From Jackrogersella multiformis (lineage: Eukaryota > Ascomycota > Sordariomycetes > Xylariales > Hypoxylaceae): a DNA stretch of 64,000 nucleotides. Where the stretch lies: positions 2,728,001-2,792,000 of the forward strand of contig CADCXD010000008.1 in NCBI GenBank assembly GCA_902806575.1, written 5' to 3'. The notes below the pieces were generated by a model. That model was not told the origin of the DNA. It saw nothing but the letters and a program-made list of their open reading frames with translations, and did no database searches. The position numbers were made by a program, and so were the translations under genes. Below are positions 14,345 to 26,442 of the stretch, piece after piece (the first letter of the stretch is position 1; every line of letters starts with the position of its first letter).

Positions 14345-14734
14345 TATAATAAAAGTAATAAAATTTAAAATTATAATTTAATTTTAAATAATAATTTTTT
14401 ATAATTTTAAGGTTTTTACTTTTTTTTTTTTATAAAAAAAAAGCGTAATAACTTATATATATATAATTTAAATATTTTTTTAAACGTTATTAACGTTTAT
14501 TTAATTTTATTAATTTAATTTTATATATATTAATTAAATTTTTTAATTAACTTTATTTAATAATTTTATTTTATAAATTTTAATATATTTTATATTTATT
14601 AACTTATATATATTAATTAAATTTTTTAATTAACTTTATTTAATAGTTTTATTTTATAAATTTTAACATATCTCGTATTTACTAGCTTATATATATTAAT
14701 TATACTTTGCTTTATAAAGCTTATCCGTATGATA
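14345..14734 (+). repeat. Right LTR, 390 bp, with internal 83-bp duplication
   Basis: It corresponds to the left LTR with C-to-T and G-to-A changes through most of its length. It contains two tandem 83-bp copies (14530-14612 and 14613-14695) where the left LTR has one, which accounts for the length difference. The final 60-70 bases regain C and G, so the RIP boundary lies inside the LTR. It ends GTATGATA, consistent with an original CA end mutated to TA. Confidence 0.8.
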
Positions 14735-14739
14735 ATTGC
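14735..14739. repeat. Target-site duplication ATTGC, right copy
   Basis: Matches the five bases before the left LTR exactly. Confidence 0.75.
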
Positions 14740-15819
14740 TAAAAGAGGCCTTCTTTAAATGATCAAGACCGGCAGGCATAACCGAGCACTTAGATACGAA
14801 TAATATTGAAAGGAAGCTTGCTGATGGTTTAACGGCATGCGTTCCTAATGTGGACTGTCTCATAGCCTTCGAAAGGTGAGGAAACCAATAGTTGCCCAGG
14901 TGATGATGATTGTGTTTACGTCCGGAAGGACGTACGTATCTAAAGCAGCTACATACATCTGCGCGTTCTTTAACGCATAGGACGTCCAGAGTACCCCGGG
15001 GGGAGGAGGGGGCAGAGCGGAAACCAACAGTTATTGCATGACTGTATCATTACTCCAACCGTCCTACGCCCCATGGCTGGGCACCGATGTATAAAACTAG
15101 ACTCTTTATAGATACCTAATTTTCACATCCTCCGAACGTTAACGAAATCATCATCATGACGTATGTATGATTGAATACCTACCTGGGTAGGTACCTAACC
15201 TAGAAGGTAGGTAGTTGAAGTTAAATGTACATTGAGAATATTGAATCTCATCGTGGATGTATCCTATGATATACTCATTAAGTACCTAACCTACCAGTAT
15301 CAAATAAATTATCGAGCATTCACTCTAGAGAGCCTTACTTCCCTAGCTTCGGCACAACACTTCGAAAATATCGCTCTAAAAGTTTGAAATAAATAAATAG
15401 GAGGTCCGAAATTGAAGCCTTGTTTGCTAGTTTTCAGAAATATGCCTCACCGGTCTCACAGCCATCTACTCAGTTCGGTTTGCATCATGCAGTTCTCCTA
15501 ATGAAGTAAATTTATTGTACTCCGGCCAGCTGAATTTTGACACATTTGCTCCCAAGCGATCCTATTGGTCATATGTATAAGCCTCTATGCCTTCCAAAAT
15601 CATCGATAGTTTCCGTGCCACCCAGCCAGAACTTTACGCCATCAAAAAGCTTTCGTACCTAATTTGCCTTTTTCATATTAGTCGAACCTTTGTCGTATTA
15701 AATATTCAATTCCCGTTATGATATGTGATCTTGGACCGTACGAGCCGCTTCTTCAAAGCATTCCATCGCTCTCTAATTGATAACTAACCAATACCTAGTT
15801 AACTGCTCCTATTGCACCA
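14740..15819. other. Intergenic between LTR element and small gene
   Basis: Normal base composition returns at once after the element. No gene recognised. TAGGTA-type motifs cluster at 15178-15215. The promoter of the small gene at 15820 must lie in the right part. Confidence 0.5.
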
Positions 15820-16186
15820 ATGGAACCAGCATCGCAGAATTTACCCCTATCTAAGGGGAACGATAAGGCAGATATAACGGTTGTCCAATTACACTCTCAT
15901 CACTTTGAAAACCCCCAAGAGCTTTCCAGTGTACTAAAGACATTCTGGGACGACAATAAATTCAGCGTCGAGATGCAGAACGACATGTATATTATTCGAG
16001 TCTCCGGCCCTCCTGCTGAGAGTAAGAACACAAAGTTCGAAGGCGCAGATGAGTAAGTCGGTGACACAGTGTGCACAAGTATTCTAATATTAATGAGCTG
16101 TATCTTACAGAATAGCTACTCTTATTGAGATGGCTAATAGAAAGCATCATGGGAAGGAGATCGGAGTCGATGTGAAAGGAGGCTGA
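15820..16186 (+). CDS. Small unknown protein next to the kinase-HET gene
   Basis: Two exons, 15820-16052 and 16111-16186, joined over a 58-nt intron (donor GTAAGT, acceptor CTTACAG) give 102 residues. I do not recognise a family. The protein is soluble and mixed alpha/beta in appearance: a polar N-terminus, a predicted strand (ITVVQLHSH), an amphipathic helix (PQELSSVLKTFWDD), strands around FSVEMQ and MYIIRVSG, a helix IATLIEMANRK and a C-terminal GVDVKGG. There is no signal peptide, membrane span or cysteine. It lies 754 bp upstream of the kinase-HET gene on the same strand, so it could be a partner or regulator of it, which is inference from position only. The clean intron and frame support a real gene. 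Confidence 0.65.
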
Positions 16187-16939
16187 GTGGCAAATGATCC
16201 ACATCTAGGTACAATACTATTGGAGAAACTGAGGCAAAAGGCGGTGGCAGTGGAAGAGCCGGCGAATATATTTCTAGGGGTGATAGTTAAAATGGTGTGA
16301 TATATCCTCATCTATATCGATGTGCGTTCATTGGTTCTTAGGCTATTCACCTATGGATATATAGGCAGGCTTTGCGAGCCTGCCTTGTCAGAGCGATATT
16401 GCCCAAACATACCAAGTAAAGTGATTGGTTCGTAAAAGCACAGCCTACATACGTTAAGCTTTTATGCATACATAAACTTCAAATACTCGGTGACTTTTGC
16501 TACTCATATATGCACGATAAAGCCAAATATTAGCCATATATGCAACCGTACTATAGCACCAAAACACGGAAATTTCGCAGGCTTGAGGCTCCGTATCGGA
16601 GCTATAGCTGCTTCTAAGACCCGATCTTTACTCCTATAAATGCACCCATTTACCGAAGCCCTTCTGGTTCGGTAGAATGTTCTGAACCTTCACTTTTACT
16701 ACTTGGTTTCTCACCTCTTTTTGCCCATGACAAGATATATTAGCCCAAAGAGTCGGCCTTACTTCTCTGGAGTCCTTATACGATTCTCTTCTCAACGACA
16801 GATTCAGACTATCACTTTATTCAAAGTCATTCTCGACACTTATTGAAAATTTGACAAGGCGCGGAGCCTAATACGACTCTACGTCACCACCGGTCACCAC
16901 AGCATATAAACTCCCAAACCACTCCCTATCACCAGCATT
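16187..16939 (+). promoter_or_regulatory. Upstream region of the kinase-HET gene
   Basis: No coding frame. A TATAAA lies at 16635-16640, about 300 bp before the start codon, and the stretch after it becomes C/T-rich as in fungal leaders. No other element is recognised. Confidence 0.4.
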
Positions 16940-19900
16940 ATGACCCCAACCCGTACGTCTAATTTTCAAGACGACATCGAGGAAAATCTTCTCGACTGTG
17001 TTCCTCTATTTGGGAATGGCAGGTTTCTACCGGATAACCAAATTGAACATCTAACAAAATGGAAAAATATTGAAGAGATATTAAAAGCAAATACAATATC
17101 CTTTGAGAATGATCTTGTGAGATTTATTCAGGAGCAAGCGGCTAGAGTATTCCTAGCCTTGGTCTACAATGATATGGTACCCGCAATATGTGACTTTATG
17201 TCACACGGCTTCTGCGATAAAAATTTGCCAATTGTCCTGAACCGGATCAAGACCAAGACTGGGGAGAATCGTCGAATCGTCCAATCTCTAAACGAGGCTT
17301 CCAATGAATCACAGTCTCAGGGATGGGGATGCTTCTCCAGTTGGAATGGGAAATCTTCTTTCCATCTCGATCACTTCGTCGATACACATCGGTACTTCTT
17401 CGCGCCAGTCTTCCGAGGCCAACATTTTTATCAATATCTTGATAGTCGCCGTCCACTTCCCTTTATTGGCATATTAAAGACAATTACATCAGGGAATTTC
17501 AGCACAGTATACAAGGTTGAAATTCCTAGGAGACATGTCAATTATGGAGGAGACGGAAATATTACGGTTGCGGTGAAGAAGTTCCGCGACAATACTCATG
17601 AATCCTTCAAAAAGGAGGTTGGGCTATTGCAAAAGATTTGTGATGTGAACCATAATCACCTCATTAAGCCACTTGCTGCGTTTGAAAATGGGGTCCATCA
17701 GTGCGTCTTATTCCCATGGTGCGACGGAGGTATGTGTTCTATGCTCCCAAATCAAGAAAATATCTGATCAACGTATACAGGAAATCTTCGAGGATATTTG
17801 GAAAATTACAGTGAACCTCACAACCAGGAGCTGATCTCTTGGACGCTGTCGCAGATGGCAGGCCTTTGCAGTTGTCTCGAATTGCTTTGGAACCGCAATA
17901 TCCGACACGGAGATCTCAAGCCTGAAAATATCCTACACAAGGGCGGTAGAGGCAACTTTTTGATAGCAGACGTTGGAATCTCTAAGGTTCATCTCGAAAT
18001 AACCGAGTTGCGCAACAGTAGCACATCCACAACAACCGCTTCAGCTCGTTACAGGGCTCCAGAGTTCATAACAAACCGTGGTACCGGTATAGCTTTATCC
18101 CGGGATTTCGATACTTGGTCAATGGGAGCTATCCTCTTAGAGTGGTTAGTTCGGCTTTCGAACTACTCTGAGGGTCTAACAACTCTCCGCCCTCTGGATA
18201 GGTTCTGGAAGAAAAACGATCAAAAACAGGTTCAGGTGGACCCCGACTGCCAAAATCTGATGCAAGAAATGAGCAACAAGATGGACGTCAACACTCCTGA
18301 CCATTGTCTAAAGCATCTCTTAAACTTAATTCAAGAGAGGCTACTAGTAGTTCGACTAGCTAGGGAAGGAGAAACCCCCCTACCCGTTCGAGCAAAAGCC
18401 CCTGAGCTTTCAGACCGTATGAATGAAATTGCGGATAATTACTCATCTAGCCGTGAACCATTCACATGGGGGACAGCGGGCACATTAGCCCAGAGGCTCC
18501 CGGAGAATCTCTTCCCAAGCGATGACAATAGTACAACCATGGAAGATAGCTTCTCAAGTCACCAGTATGTACCGCAGCGTCCTGATACGTATGATGAGGT
18601 ACGTGAGCCGCGTGTGCCGGTATAAAAATATTCACTAATGAAGTAGCTAGGCAAACAAATAGATGATATTTGGAAGTCTCAACCAGATAATAACTTTGGG
18701 CGCCGAATCCTGAATGATTTTGATTGGAGTTTCCTTAAGACGCCATCCTCCGAAGTTATCTTGTACGGCTCTTGCGAAATCATTGATGTCTCGTTTCCCA
18801 GCTCCCAAATCCCGTGCAGCCTGTTGGGTCTCATGAAGCCAAAGACCTGCAACTTATGTGCATTGGTCAGCCAATGCCTTCTAGATGTTGGAGTTAAGAG
18901 AGATGGTCCTGGAAAACTGATTCGCGAACATTCGACACTAATGGATGAGGATACTAGTATGCCTCTCATCTCCATCTACGAAGATCTTGGTAGGCTCCTT
19001 TACCTTTACGAACTCCTTATCTTAGGCTAAATCTGACCGTCGATACAGAACTCAAAGGCGGCATGCTACATTCTGCCCACTTTGGGTTCCCACAGTTACC
19101 TAAGCCTGGAAGCTTGGAACAGTTAAGATTAATAAGCAAGTGGTTGTCAAACTGCGACGAGCTTCACCCATGTAAACCTCCCCCGTCGCCCACTGGCGAG
19201 CCACGGATGCCTACGAGACTTTTAAATGTCGGGACAAGTACTAAGCCTACTATAAGGTTAGTCGATACTGATGGTCAGCCAGACTCCGCATATGTAGCCC
19301 TTAGTCACTGCTGGGGTAATGTCCCAGAAAACATGCAATTCCTCACGACCCGTGACAACATTCGAAGCCACGAGAACGGCATCGATTTTGAAATGTTACC
19401 TAAAACATTTCGGGATGCTGTAACGGTGACGCGAGGCATAGGGATAAGTTACCTTTGGATTGACTCCTTGTGTATAATACAGAAAGATATGGAAGATTGG
19501 GGAATCAACGCAGGGAAAATGGAGACAGTCTTCAGTTCAGCATACTGCACAATCGCCGCCACCTCTGCCAGCTCGTACCTAGACGGCTTTATTCATGACA
19601 GAATGGATAGACCATGCGTGACGATTCAGAAGAGTGATAGGAAAGTGTACCTTTGCAAGTACATCGACAACTTCCACCACGATGTCGAACAGGCCGCACT
19701 GAACAAGCGTGGGTGGGTGTTGCAGGAGAGAGCATTGTCACGGAGAACTATTCATTTCACTTCAAACCAGGTGTATCTGGAATGCGGCGACGGAGTTCAA
19801 TGCGAGACCCTAGCTAAACTATACAAGTTAGTTTTGTCTCTGCATAACACGAAGTATCGATATGGCCACTGACGTTTTATTTGCGTTTCTAGCCCCAAGG

Positions 19901-20628
19901 CCGAGTTCCTCGGGGATCCTAATTTTCCCAAATCCGCACTCCAATACTTCCGTGATGGTAGGATTGTTTTATTCCAAGCGCTATACGAGATGTACTCCAA
20001 GCTTTCCTTCAGTGTGCCGACCGATCGATCCATGGGAATCATCGGTTTGGAAAGGCGACTGGCCAAAACATTCCAGACCCGCGGCGATTACGGAGTTTTG
20101 GAGAGCTACTCGGGCCGCAGCTTGATATGGAAGCGAGGGTGCCCGGATAAGCTACGGCGCATCCGATATCCGGATGATTGCGCCGTCCCGTCGTGGTCTT
20201 GGATGTCCTACAGCGGAGAAATATCGTACGTCTCCGCGCCATTCGGCGGCGTGTCTTGGAACAAGGAGCAAATTCGTATCCCTTTTGGGGAGGACGGTCG
20301 GCTGCGAAACACGACGCAGACGCGCGCGGGCAAGCCGGAGCCTGAGATCAGAGCTCCCGTCACGAACATCAACATGGACGCTTACGGCGACGAAATTCTA
20401 CAGCGATTGATATTCGATGAGGTCACCGTCGACGATCCGAACACGTTGCGTTGTGTCGTCCTCGGGAACGACAAGGAGGGTAATCAGGACACGCGGTGCT
20501 ATTATGTCATTGTGATCCAATCCTGCCTTGAGGCATGCCCTACGGATATATATAAGCGAGTTGGTGCTGGATCTCTTCTGGAGAGACACATATCCGCCGT
20601 TCCGGATGAATACATAAGCATCCGATGA
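16940..20628 (+). CDS. Kinase-HET fusion protein
   Basis: Five exons (16940-17729, 17781-18598, 18647-18989, 19049-19826, 19893-20628; introns 51, 48, 59, 66 nt) give 1,154 residues. Residues about 15-180 are an N-terminal helical domain like that of the kinase at 5092-7600. The kinase domain spans about 178-480: SGNFSTV loop, AVKK lysine near 213, RHGDLKPENIL near 305 (HGD for HRD), DVG instead of DFG near 327, RAPE near 355, DTWSMG near 374. The C-terminal half holds a full HET domain: YVALSHCWG near 732-740, then WIDSLCIIQ, VFSSAYCTIAATSA and RGWVLQERALSRRTIHF. The region after it has LYEMYSKLSF and GIIGLERRL, as in many HET proteins. HET domains act in heterokaryon incompatibility and regulated cell death, and a kinase in front could act as sensor or trigger. 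DVG and HGD raise the question of weak activity. Confidence 0.85.
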
Positions 20629-21387
20629 GAATTCTACCAAGTACGAGATAGAAGGAATTGGCTATCTTATGGGAATTTGAGTTTTTATGGTAATAGGAGA
20701 CACTTCATGTTCTTAACTCAGCCAAGGATTCTGTTTCTTAGCATATATTCTCCTTAGGTACTTAGGCGCTTTATTTAATCTACCACTCATAGATCTGCAC
20801 TTCGATGAACATAATTCATTTATCACTACAGCTAGGCCATCACATCAAGTTTGGGTGATAATATACAACATAGTACACACAGCAACATTCAAAGCCTACC
20901 TGCGGGATGCTGACGTCAGCTTCCGGCACCGAGACGGGTGTTCAATTTAGCTCCGGTTGTCCGTCTCTAGGTACACTTAGCACCGATAGTTTAAAATAGG
21001 GGGGGGGGGGACAAGATCTGGAGAACTCGGACCAGCCACTTATCGAGCGCCGGGAAACACCTACTATCTTAGTACTTTCTGTCGTCCACCGCGCTTAGCT
21101 AACCCTCACCTGTCAACCTGGACATATTTAATCTTGCCTGAGGGTAGGACTATCCTCATGCATCAATGACTTGATTTGGTTAAACTTCTTAACTAGTTCC
21201 AATACTAATGACTAAAATGCGGAAGATGGTCGGTCTCTCGAAGGCGATAATGATTTTATTATGTCTAGTTTATTATACTTTGACTCATGTCTGGTGATAC
21301 TTCTCGGTGCTAGGAAATGCTATACCCAATCCCAGCTTCCGCTGTCTCCGTGCCACCACCACCAGCCTCACCCACCAGCTTCACCCC
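20629..21387. other. Intergenic
   Basis: This is the 3' flank of the kinase-HET gene and of the minus-strand gene at 21388-22174. It contains a run of about ten G near 21000. No gene recognised. Confidence 0.5.
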
Positions 21388-22174
21388 TCAGAAGAGGTCT
21401 TCCTTAGTTTTCCAATGATTAGCCTCGATAACGTCTGCTGGCATGGTCCAGTCCCACGGCGCCGGATTCTTCGGGAGGAGGTCTGGGTAGTCTTGATGTA
21501 CGCTCCATAGATGCAAGGATATCGGGACGACGAGGATCATGGGGTGCCGCTCCGCTCCGAATTGATCGACAAGATCTTGATACTCCCCGGGATCGATGGT
21601 AGCGTCCATGCCGGCAGGAACCTTGCCGTAGTAGACTTTGGCGAGATCTCTTGGTAAACTGATGCGTAACTCGCCAGTGCTGCACTGCTACATCAGCACC
21701 CCTACCGAGACCGTTGGAGGCAGAGGCATACAGGAACCTCCGAATGCCGTGCACTTTTGACTGGGTGATGGGGTCTTTCTTCGGCAAGCGAGTAGATGCG
21801 ACGATGGAGTCTAAGTACAGCCGGATGAATTTCTCGCGATGCCACACAAGATCCTCTCTCAGTAGTCGGAGCTGAAAGGAATGAATCTTCCAACGTCCCG
21901 GCCGATATTTGGTTAGATTTGGCCATTCGGTCTTGACGGTGGGGAGATCATGCTCGCGCATATACTGCTCGGCGTGCGCGAAGGTGAAGCGAGCCTTGTC
22001 CTTATGCCATTGATGCCGGAAAACTGAGGCTACGGTCTTTAATGGCAGACTCGCGAGCGCGGCTATGGCCGTCTGATGCTGGAAAAGGGTCGTATGGCCG
22101 TCGGTTCCATGTGGATGATTACATGGGTTCTCGGCAGGTTTTTTGCCGTCCTTCACAGATGGCTCGCGGCTCAT
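21388..22174 (-). CDS. Unknown protein, two exons
   Basis: Exon 1 is 21732-22174 and exon 2 is 21388-21679. A 52-nt intron (donor GTATGC, branch TGCTGATG, acceptor CAGTGCAG) joins them in frame to 244 residues. Without splicing the first frame continues into a basic, serine/arginine-rich stretch that looks out of frame, whereas the spliced continuation (LPRDLAKVYYGKVPAGMD) looks protein-like. It contains charged helices in the middle and a tryptophan- and proline-rich end. There is no signal peptide, membrane span or familiar motif. The exact acceptor is uncertain because GTAG and GTAGCAG also lie close by. Confidence 0.55.
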
Positions 22175-22604
22175 GGCTAGAATGATATTGACATGATGGC
22201 GGGCATGATGGTGGTTGTTGTTGAAGGAATGAGAAAACCCATTCTAAAATTTAGAGATTGAGTTTCTAAATATGTTTAATATTTCGAGAACGAAGCTTCC
22301 GAAATAATTATGAGATGATAAGATGTGAGTAGCTTCTACTTTTACGTCGGTAGCTCTACGATCTCACAAGTAGAAAGAGCTCTACGAGAGCTGTGAGTGG
22401 AAGTGGAAGTGGAAGTGGAAGTTGCATATCATATCCCTTGTAAATACATATATCGCTGTATCTACAATAACCCATAGATATGTATTAATCGAAATCATGG
22501 GGGGTTAAATCTGGGGAAATTTCCAAAGCCAAAGAAACAAAAAAAGAAAATCCCACCCTGTTAGCAACAACGGCGAACATCAACATCGCGAACTCGACAA
22601 GAAA
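22175..22604. other. Divergent upstream region with GTGGAA repeat
   Basis: This separates the unknown minus-strand gene from the tricarboxylate carrier and must hold both promoters. A GTGGAA repeat of four copies lies at 22396-22421. No gene. Confidence 0.5.
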
Positions 22605-23477
22605 ATGTCGAACGAGAAACCCAGCCCGCTGCGGTCCATCATAGCGGGCGCTACAGCCGGCGCGGTCGAGATCTCAATCACGTACCCGGCCGAGTTCGCC
22701 AAGACCAGAACGCAGCTCAACCGCAGGCTAGCCGAGGGCCAGAAGCTGCCGTGGCCGCCCTTCGGCAAGCAGTGGTACGCCGGCTGCACCACCCTGATCA
22801 TCGGCAACTCCGCCAAGGCCGCCATCCGCTTCGTCTCCTTCGAGCAGTACAAGCGGCTCCTCGCCGACGAGAACGGCAAGGTCTCCGGGCCTAGGAACGT
22901 CGTCGCCGGCTTCGGCGCCGGCGTCACCGAGTCGCTGTTCGCCGTCACGCCCACCGAGTCCATCAAGACCACGCTGATCGACGACCGCAAGTCGCCGAAC
23001 CCGCGCATGCGCGGCTTCCTGCACGCCGTCCCCATCATCGCGAGGGAGCGAGGCGTCCGCGGCTTCTTCCAGGGCCTGGCCCCCACGGCCGCGAGGCAGT
23101 CCGCGAACAGCGCCGTGCGGTTCGGCTCCTACACCAGCCTCAAGCAGCTCGCCGAGTCGTACACGGCGCCCGGCGAGAAACTCGGGACGGTTGCGACCTT
23201 TGGGATAGGGAGCGTGGCGGGCGGCATCACCGTGGCCGTGACCCAGCCGCTCGACACGATCAAGACTAGGATGCAGAGTATCGAGGCGAAGCAGGTCTAC
23301 GGTAACAGCTTCCGGTGCGCCGCCTTGATATTCAGACAGGAAGGCATCCTCACCTTCTGGAGCGGAGCGCTGCCGAGGCTGGCGCGGCTCGTCATGAGCG
23401 GCGGCATTGTCTTCTCCATGTACGAGAAGAGCATAGAGCTTATGCGGACATTGGACCCGGAAAATAAGTACATATAG
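22605..23477 (+). CDS. ctp1: Mitochondrial tricarboxylate (citrate) carrier
   Basis: A single uninterrupted frame of 290 residues, the normal length of mitochondrial carriers. Three homologous repeats are visible, each with a P-x-(D/E)-x-x-(K/R) signature: YPAEFAKTR near 27-35, TPTESIKT near 115-122 and QPLDTIKTR in the third repeat. The second half of each repeat has the usual G-rich (FFQGLAPTAARQ, FWSGALPRLARL) turns. The three signatures and the RQSANSAVRFGSY segment match the citrate transport protein family (yeast Ctp1). The family exchanges citrate for malate or other di- and tricarboxylates across the inner membrane, feeding cytosolic acetyl-CoA. There is no intron, and GC content is much higher than in the flanks. 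I infer substrate from the family; a related organic-acid carrier cannot be excluded. Confidence 0.9.
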   Translation: MSNEKPSPLRSIIAGATAGAVEISITYPAEFAKTRTQLNRRLAEGQKLPWPPFGKQWYAGCTTLIIGNSAKAAIRFVSFEQYKRLLADENGKVSGPRNVVAGFGAGVTESLFAVTPTESIKTTLIDDRKSPNPRMRGFLHAVPIIARERGVRGFFQGLAPTAARQSANSAVRFGSYTSLKQLAESYTAPGEKLGTVATFGIGSVAGGITVAVTQPLDTIKTRMQSIEAKQVYGNSFRCAALIFRQEGILTFWSGALPRLARLVMSGGIVFSMYEKSIELMRTLDPENKYI

Positions 23478-23970
23478 ACGTTGGAACAGTTTCTTCATTA
23501 GACAGATACCCAGCAATCGGGGCGACAGGTTCCGGTATGGCGTTCTTTCCTTCGATCGGATTGGGGGTTGGCTGTACGACTACCCTTCATGCCTCGGAGG
23601 CTCCAATCGCTGCTGGAGTCGCAATTATGATATCATGATATTAGGGGAGGGAGGGGGGGAAAGGGAACCGGATAGGAAAAGCTCGAAGGTGATGGGCATT
23701 GCCTGCTTCAGGTTCTCACCCGCGGCTTGGTCCCGAGACTGCTCTTCAGCCGTTATGGCAGAGCTCCTGGCCTGGCAGCAATTAAGTACATGGATAGGGA
23801 TTGCCGTTGGGGCATGGTGTTTTCAGATATTAGAGGCTATGTTCGGATATACACATCAGCTCCAAAAGGTCAAAAAGACCCAGGAGATCACACCGTTCTT
23901 GATCACAGATTGCATGGTGCTCGTGACCGTATAATACACGTAATTTGACATTCATAAAAACTTCTTATTG
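23478..23970. other. Intergenic between convergent genes
   Basis: 3' flanks of the citrate carrier and the complex III assembly factor. Open frames here are short and not protein-like. Confidence 0.5.
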
Positions 23971-24448
23971 TTATTGTAACCTTACAACCCCCTTCACCCT
24001 TAACCATAATCTCTCGAAGTAGGATCGATTCGGCGCCTCGTCGAGCTCCTTCACTAGGTCGGTAAAATAGGTCGGTTGACTCTTGGGGTGCAATAGGGAA
24101 CCTGTGATGGGGTACTATGCTCCGTGTCAATACTAATGTTCTAGAAGAAGAAAATAAACTGTTGGATCAGGCTGATATATGAAGCTATACCTTTCTCTTA
24201 TATCGGTTGTCGATGAGGGAGTATAGCGCATTGGCTTGTTTCAGCTGGTCTTGCTCGGGCAAGTCGGATGCCTGTTCGAATCGCTTTCGTAGGACATCCT
24301 GGAACTGGATCTGAGGTCGTAGAGTATCCTTCGGCCACTGGGAGAGCGCCCGCAGAACATGCCGTTGCGCGCTCTACAATTGTGTAAGTGTATGAAAATG
24401 ATAGTTAGGCATTAACCAGAGTCAACGTACAACTGTTGGACGGGCCAT
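23971..24448 (-). CDS. cbp6: UQCC2/CBP6-like complex III assembly factor
   Basis: Three short exons, 24431-24448, 24191-24373 and 23971-24114, give 114 residues. Introns are 57 nt (donor GTACGT, acceptor TTGTAG) and 76 nt (donor GTATAG, acceptor GCATAG), both in phase 0. The first coding exon encodes only six residues (MARPTV). The protein then reads AQRHVLRALSQWPKDTLRP, a long charged helix, ALYSLIDNRYKRKYP and a C-terminal FTDLVKELDEAPNRSYFERL. This fits the family of human UQCC2 and yeast Cbp6, small mitochondrial proteins that bind newly made cytochrome b and support assembly of the bc1 complex (W-P near the N-terminus, L-x-x-N-x-Y-K-x-K-Y-P in the middle). It is convergent with the citrate carrier. 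The family assignment rests on motif memory, and the gene itself is well supported. Confidence 0.8.
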
Positions 24449-25337
24449 TCTGATTCTGAGCGACAGTTAGAGATGCAAATCACATCCCCTATTCGTAGTG
24501 GTTAGAAGTCTGGTACATTCAATTGAGAATGCAACGGTACAGGTTTATCGGCGCATCATCAATCTTGAGGATGTTGAGCTTTGGAAAATAGAAAATTAAT
24601 GACCATCGATGACGGAACCAATCAATTTGTCTATCGGGTGCTTATCGATAACGGGGGGTACATTAATGAAGGTACTTCTTAAATTCGTAGATCGTCGGTG
24701 ATAGATTACTTCCGATCTCAGGCCTCCAATGATGTGCCTAGGTGTTTGGTGTTGAAGTGGCTCGTGCGTCAAGCTGGATTTACCCTTCTGCTAGGTATTT
24801 TACTCAAGGCTGTCAGGCGCTATTGGTCAGCTGATCCGTTCTTGCTTCCGTGGCGTTCGATGCATAACCCGTTCGGGTGAATTTAGATACTTAGGTACTT
24901 CTAGATAGGTAGTCGCATCCCCATACCTGTAGGATGGTGCACTTTATTATGGATGTCCCTACCGACAAGTACTTGGTACAACTACCTACCTACCTAGGGT
25001 ATCTAGGTACCTGGCCTAGGTACCGAAATCACTAAACCCGCGGCCGCCGCTTAATGCCCCCGTGTCGCATCAAATGTCTCCCTTTTCATCATTATTATCA
25101 TCATCAACCGACATTTCCCACCCATCCATCGACCCTCACGCCATCTCTTCCCTAGTCTCTTCTTCAATACCCACTCTCATTAACACAGATTAGGAAACCC
25201 ATCCTGTCCTATTTTCTCCTCTTTATTCGACGATTCATTCCTGCGACCATAAACATTTCCCTTTGACTACCGAAAACAAAACCACCACTTTACACGACTC
25301 CTCATTCTCTGTTTCATTTTGGTTTCCTGCTCCGACT
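24449..25337. other. Divergent upstream region
   Basis: Between the assembly factor and the Bsd2-like gene. It contains a dense cluster of TAGGTA/CCTAGG motifs at 24968-25025 and a C/T-rich leader (25060-25330) before the Bsd2-like start. The 60-codon frame at 24698 is not protein-like. Confidence 0.5.
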
Positions 25338-26442
25338 ATGTCTGGACGTTACGAGCGGGTTAATACCCAAGACGACGACCCTGACACTCCGATTGCTCGC
25401 TCTTCTTCTTTGCGACTTTCGCAATCGACGCCCGACTCTCCCCCGCCCTCGTTTCATTCCCGAAACTCCTCATCCGACCGGAGGAGGCAAAATGTGGATA
25501 CTACCTTAGCTGACGCGTTCGACACCGACGGTGACGACAGCGACGACGAACCCGACGACAGACAGAGATTAGTTCGAGGGAACTCATTTCCAATTCAAAA
25601 CAACTCTACCAGTCGAACTTCGAACGGAGGGGATGCGAGACCATCTCCAGGAGAACAACCACCGCAGTGGTCTTCGAGTGGCACTAATCCCCAACAGGCT
25701 GGCTCGAGGGTATATGGTGGTGGAATTCAGTCCGATGGCGTGTTCTCCAATATGATGGCTCGACCGGAGAGGGGAGAGAAGATTGTGGAGGAGGCACCTC
25801 CTGTATGTCTTCTTGGGTCATATCTCATTGACTCGACGGGCATGACTAACTATTCTTCAGACATACGAACAAGCAGCCGCCGATGCCGCGCCTCCCTACT
25901 GGGAAACTACGATTCTAGCTCCTGGCCTTGGCGGTCCCGATGATGTCTACATCGACGGAATGCCGGTCGGGTCGATATTTAGTTTCATCTGGAACGGCAT
26001 GATCAGCATGTCGTTCCAGCTCGTAGGCTTCCTGCTCACGTACCTCTTGCATTCGACACACGCTGCCAAGAACGGTTCTCGCGCCGGGCTCGGCATCACG
26101 CTTATCCAGTACGGCTTCTACATGAAAGGGACTTCCGCCGACTCCGGGGGCATGGGTGGTTCGCCTACAGATGGATACGCACAGCCTCCAGACCCGAACA
26201 GCCACGACTTCGACCCCAGCGCCGTCAGCACGGGCAGCGGCGAAGGTTCGGGCCTGAGCGATCTCGCCAGCAGCGAATGGGTGGCATATGTACTCATGAT
26301 TGTGGGCTGGTTCATCTTGATCCGGGCGGTTAGCGACTACATCAAGGCCAGGAAGCATGAGCAGCTGGTGCTGCAGAGCCCGGACAGAGGCTTGGGCATA
26401 CCGATCATCGCCGAGGGCGAGAGGGCGGAGACGGTGGTTTAG
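25338..26442 (+). CDS. bsd2: Bsd2/NDFIP-type ubiquitin-ligase adaptor
   Basis: Exons 25338-25802 and 25861-26442 flank a 58-nt intron with a perfect branch (GACTAAC) and give 348 residues. The N-terminal 150 residues are Ser/Asp-rich and disordered. A PPTY motif (about 154-157) is formed exactly across the splice junction, and PPxY motifs recruit the WW domains of Rsp5/NEDD4 ubiquitin ligases. Then come APPYWETTILAPG, two membrane segments around IFSFIWNGMISMSFQLVGFL and GLGITLIQYGFYM, a Gly/Ser-rich loop and a third span (WVAYVLMIVGWFILI). This is the metal-homeostasis protein Bsd2 family, which sends metal transporters and misfolded membrane proteins to the vacuole by ubiquitination at the Golgi/endosome. 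The start is the first ATG after a C/T-rich leader. Confidence 0.88.

Larger units (their letters stand above)
8741..14734 (+). mobile_element. RIP-degraded LTR retrotransposon
   Basis: A 5,994-bp element bounded by direct LTRs (8741-9049 and 14345-14734) and a 5-bp target duplication ATTGC. From about 8890 to 14670 the sequence is almost only A and T, with nearly all surviving C and G in CpG, and no open frame remains. Where the two LTRs align, nearly all substitutions are C-to-T or G-to-A from the left copy to the right copy, which is the signature of repeat-induced point mutation. TTAG right after the left LTR could be a mutated TGG-type primer-binding site, and an A-run just before the right LTR could be the polypurine tract, which would put the element on the plus strand. 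Length fits an autonomous Ty1 or Ty3 type element, but no gag or pol motif survives to say which. Confidence 0.85.
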